Below, piece after piece: positions 63,155 through 64,000 of a DNA stretch of 64,000 nt. Position 1 is the stretch's first letter, and each line of letters starts with the position of its first letter. Source of the DNA: Acholoe squamosa (lineage: Eukaryota > Annelida > Polychaeta > Phyllodocida > Polynoidae); assembly GCA_949317995.1 (NCBI GenBank), contig OX439037.1, positions 54,780,080 through 54,844,079 on the forward strand, given 5' to 3'. The notes under the pieces were generated by a model. That model worked only from the letters and a program-made list of their open reading frames with translations. It made no database searches and was not told where the DNA came from. The position numbers and the translations under genes were made by a program.

Positions 63155-64000
63155 AACACTAATAATCTCTCTGTAACCTGGGACCGTTTTTCTGGTAGGA
63201 TTAAGGTGTATCTAGCTAACCATTATAGGGCACCCCCCTTGAACCACCATCAATAGATAGGCCAACCCACTTATCATCAACATGAGACCTGCTATAAAGC
63301 AATATGTATTCCTGGATTTTTGGGAGAGGGGTGTATTTGTAGTGATATTTGCAAAATATTTATGTTCATGAGACATTGGTGGTGCCATAGAATTATAGCA
63401 TTGCTAGCTGGCTTGGGTATTAATGTCATATGTATGCAATAGGAGTCAGCACCTCCTTACCGCTGATCAAAAGAATACAGCTGATTCCTTATATTTGACT
63501 TGAGGATTTTCGACAGGGATGATTACTCTGTAAATATTTTTTGAAAAATGGTAATAAATCAACCAAACTAGTAGGCCGGGGGCTGATAGGGCCCACCATG
63601 CACCCCCCCCCACATCCCAACGCGACAGGTATTTTTTCGATCCTTAGGGTCCCCGGAACAAGATTCAAGATGTTAACATTGATTATCTTGGGATGCACTA
63701 CCGGTTTTGGCTCATTATCCATGTGCGGGTTCAGACCACTTTTGTTATTCAAGGGGTATGCTCAATCCCCAAGCTCTAAGACTATCTTACCTTGTCTGGA
63801 TCCTAAAGCTATTGGCCTTGTTGGAAAGAAGACATAATCAGCTTTTCATTAAGCCCTAATACATGTTTTTAAATTTAGATTTGAGTGTACCAGACAGTCG
63901 GGAAGATGGAAGATTGAAATTACAAAGTTCCTTTTTTTACTGAAAATCTTAAATGCGCTCCAGATACATGTATAAAACTTGCCCTTATCCCAATCTAAGC
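63155..64000. other. Non-coding right edge
   Basis: No gene recognised. ORFs of 87 and 98 codons overlap on opposite strands and match nothing I know. Confidence 0.35.

Overview
This window reads as metazoan nuclear DNA, most likely from an invertebrate. It has long AT-rich gene-poor stretches, homopolymer and dinucleotide runs, minisatellites, short foldback and terminal-inverted-repeat elements, a tRNA-derived repeat and LTR retroelements. There are no operons or bacterial-type genes. The species cannot be named from the sequence. No complete host gene was recognised; the best host candidate is one possible terminal exon at 15330-15484.

The dominant feature is one very large and apparently young Ty3/Gypsy-type endogenous retrovirus-like element at 15617-32706 (17,090 bp, + strand). 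It has two 723-bp LTRs between which I found no difference, TG...CA ends and a 4-bp target-site duplication (AACG). Its order is: 5' LTR; a candidate tRNA-Ala primer binding site; a 963-aa Gag; a canonical -1 frameshift heptamer; Pol (protease, RT, RNase H, integrase, then a long charged tail); an accessory block (a C2H2 zinc-finger ORF, a TAATG-coupled basic Cys/His ORF, and a small ORF homologous to the N-terminal part of the element's own capsid); a 418-codon antisense ORF; a baculovirus-F/errantivirus-type envelope gene broken into two frames; an AT-rich tail with a second antisense ORF; and the 3' LTR. About 8 kb beyond gag-pol is unusual for Gypsy elements. The accessory block, the capsid mini-protein and the antisense gene are the best candidates for something undescribed.

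Left flank (1-15616): a hAT-like non-autonomous element (608-1477), foldback repeats near 5.35-5.64 kb, a 26-bp minisatellite with nested higher-order periods (7945-8848), a piggyBac-like short element, GC-rich islands, an (AT)n run and the candidate terminal exon about 0.1 kb before the insertion.

Right flank (32707-64000): a pyrimidine-rich repeat tract, TTAA-flanked MITE-like elements, long hairpins, a duplicated ~0.4-kb repeat, a tRNA-Arg-like repeat head, a 55-bp minisatellite, a second (AT)n run, a solo LTR with a CATT duplication (56543-56926), an unidentified antisense ORF near 59.6-60.0 kb and short tandem repeats. A 9-mer, GAGCAGCTC/GAGCTGCTC, occurs 17 times by my reading where fewer than one is expected. 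It clusters in GC-rich islands.
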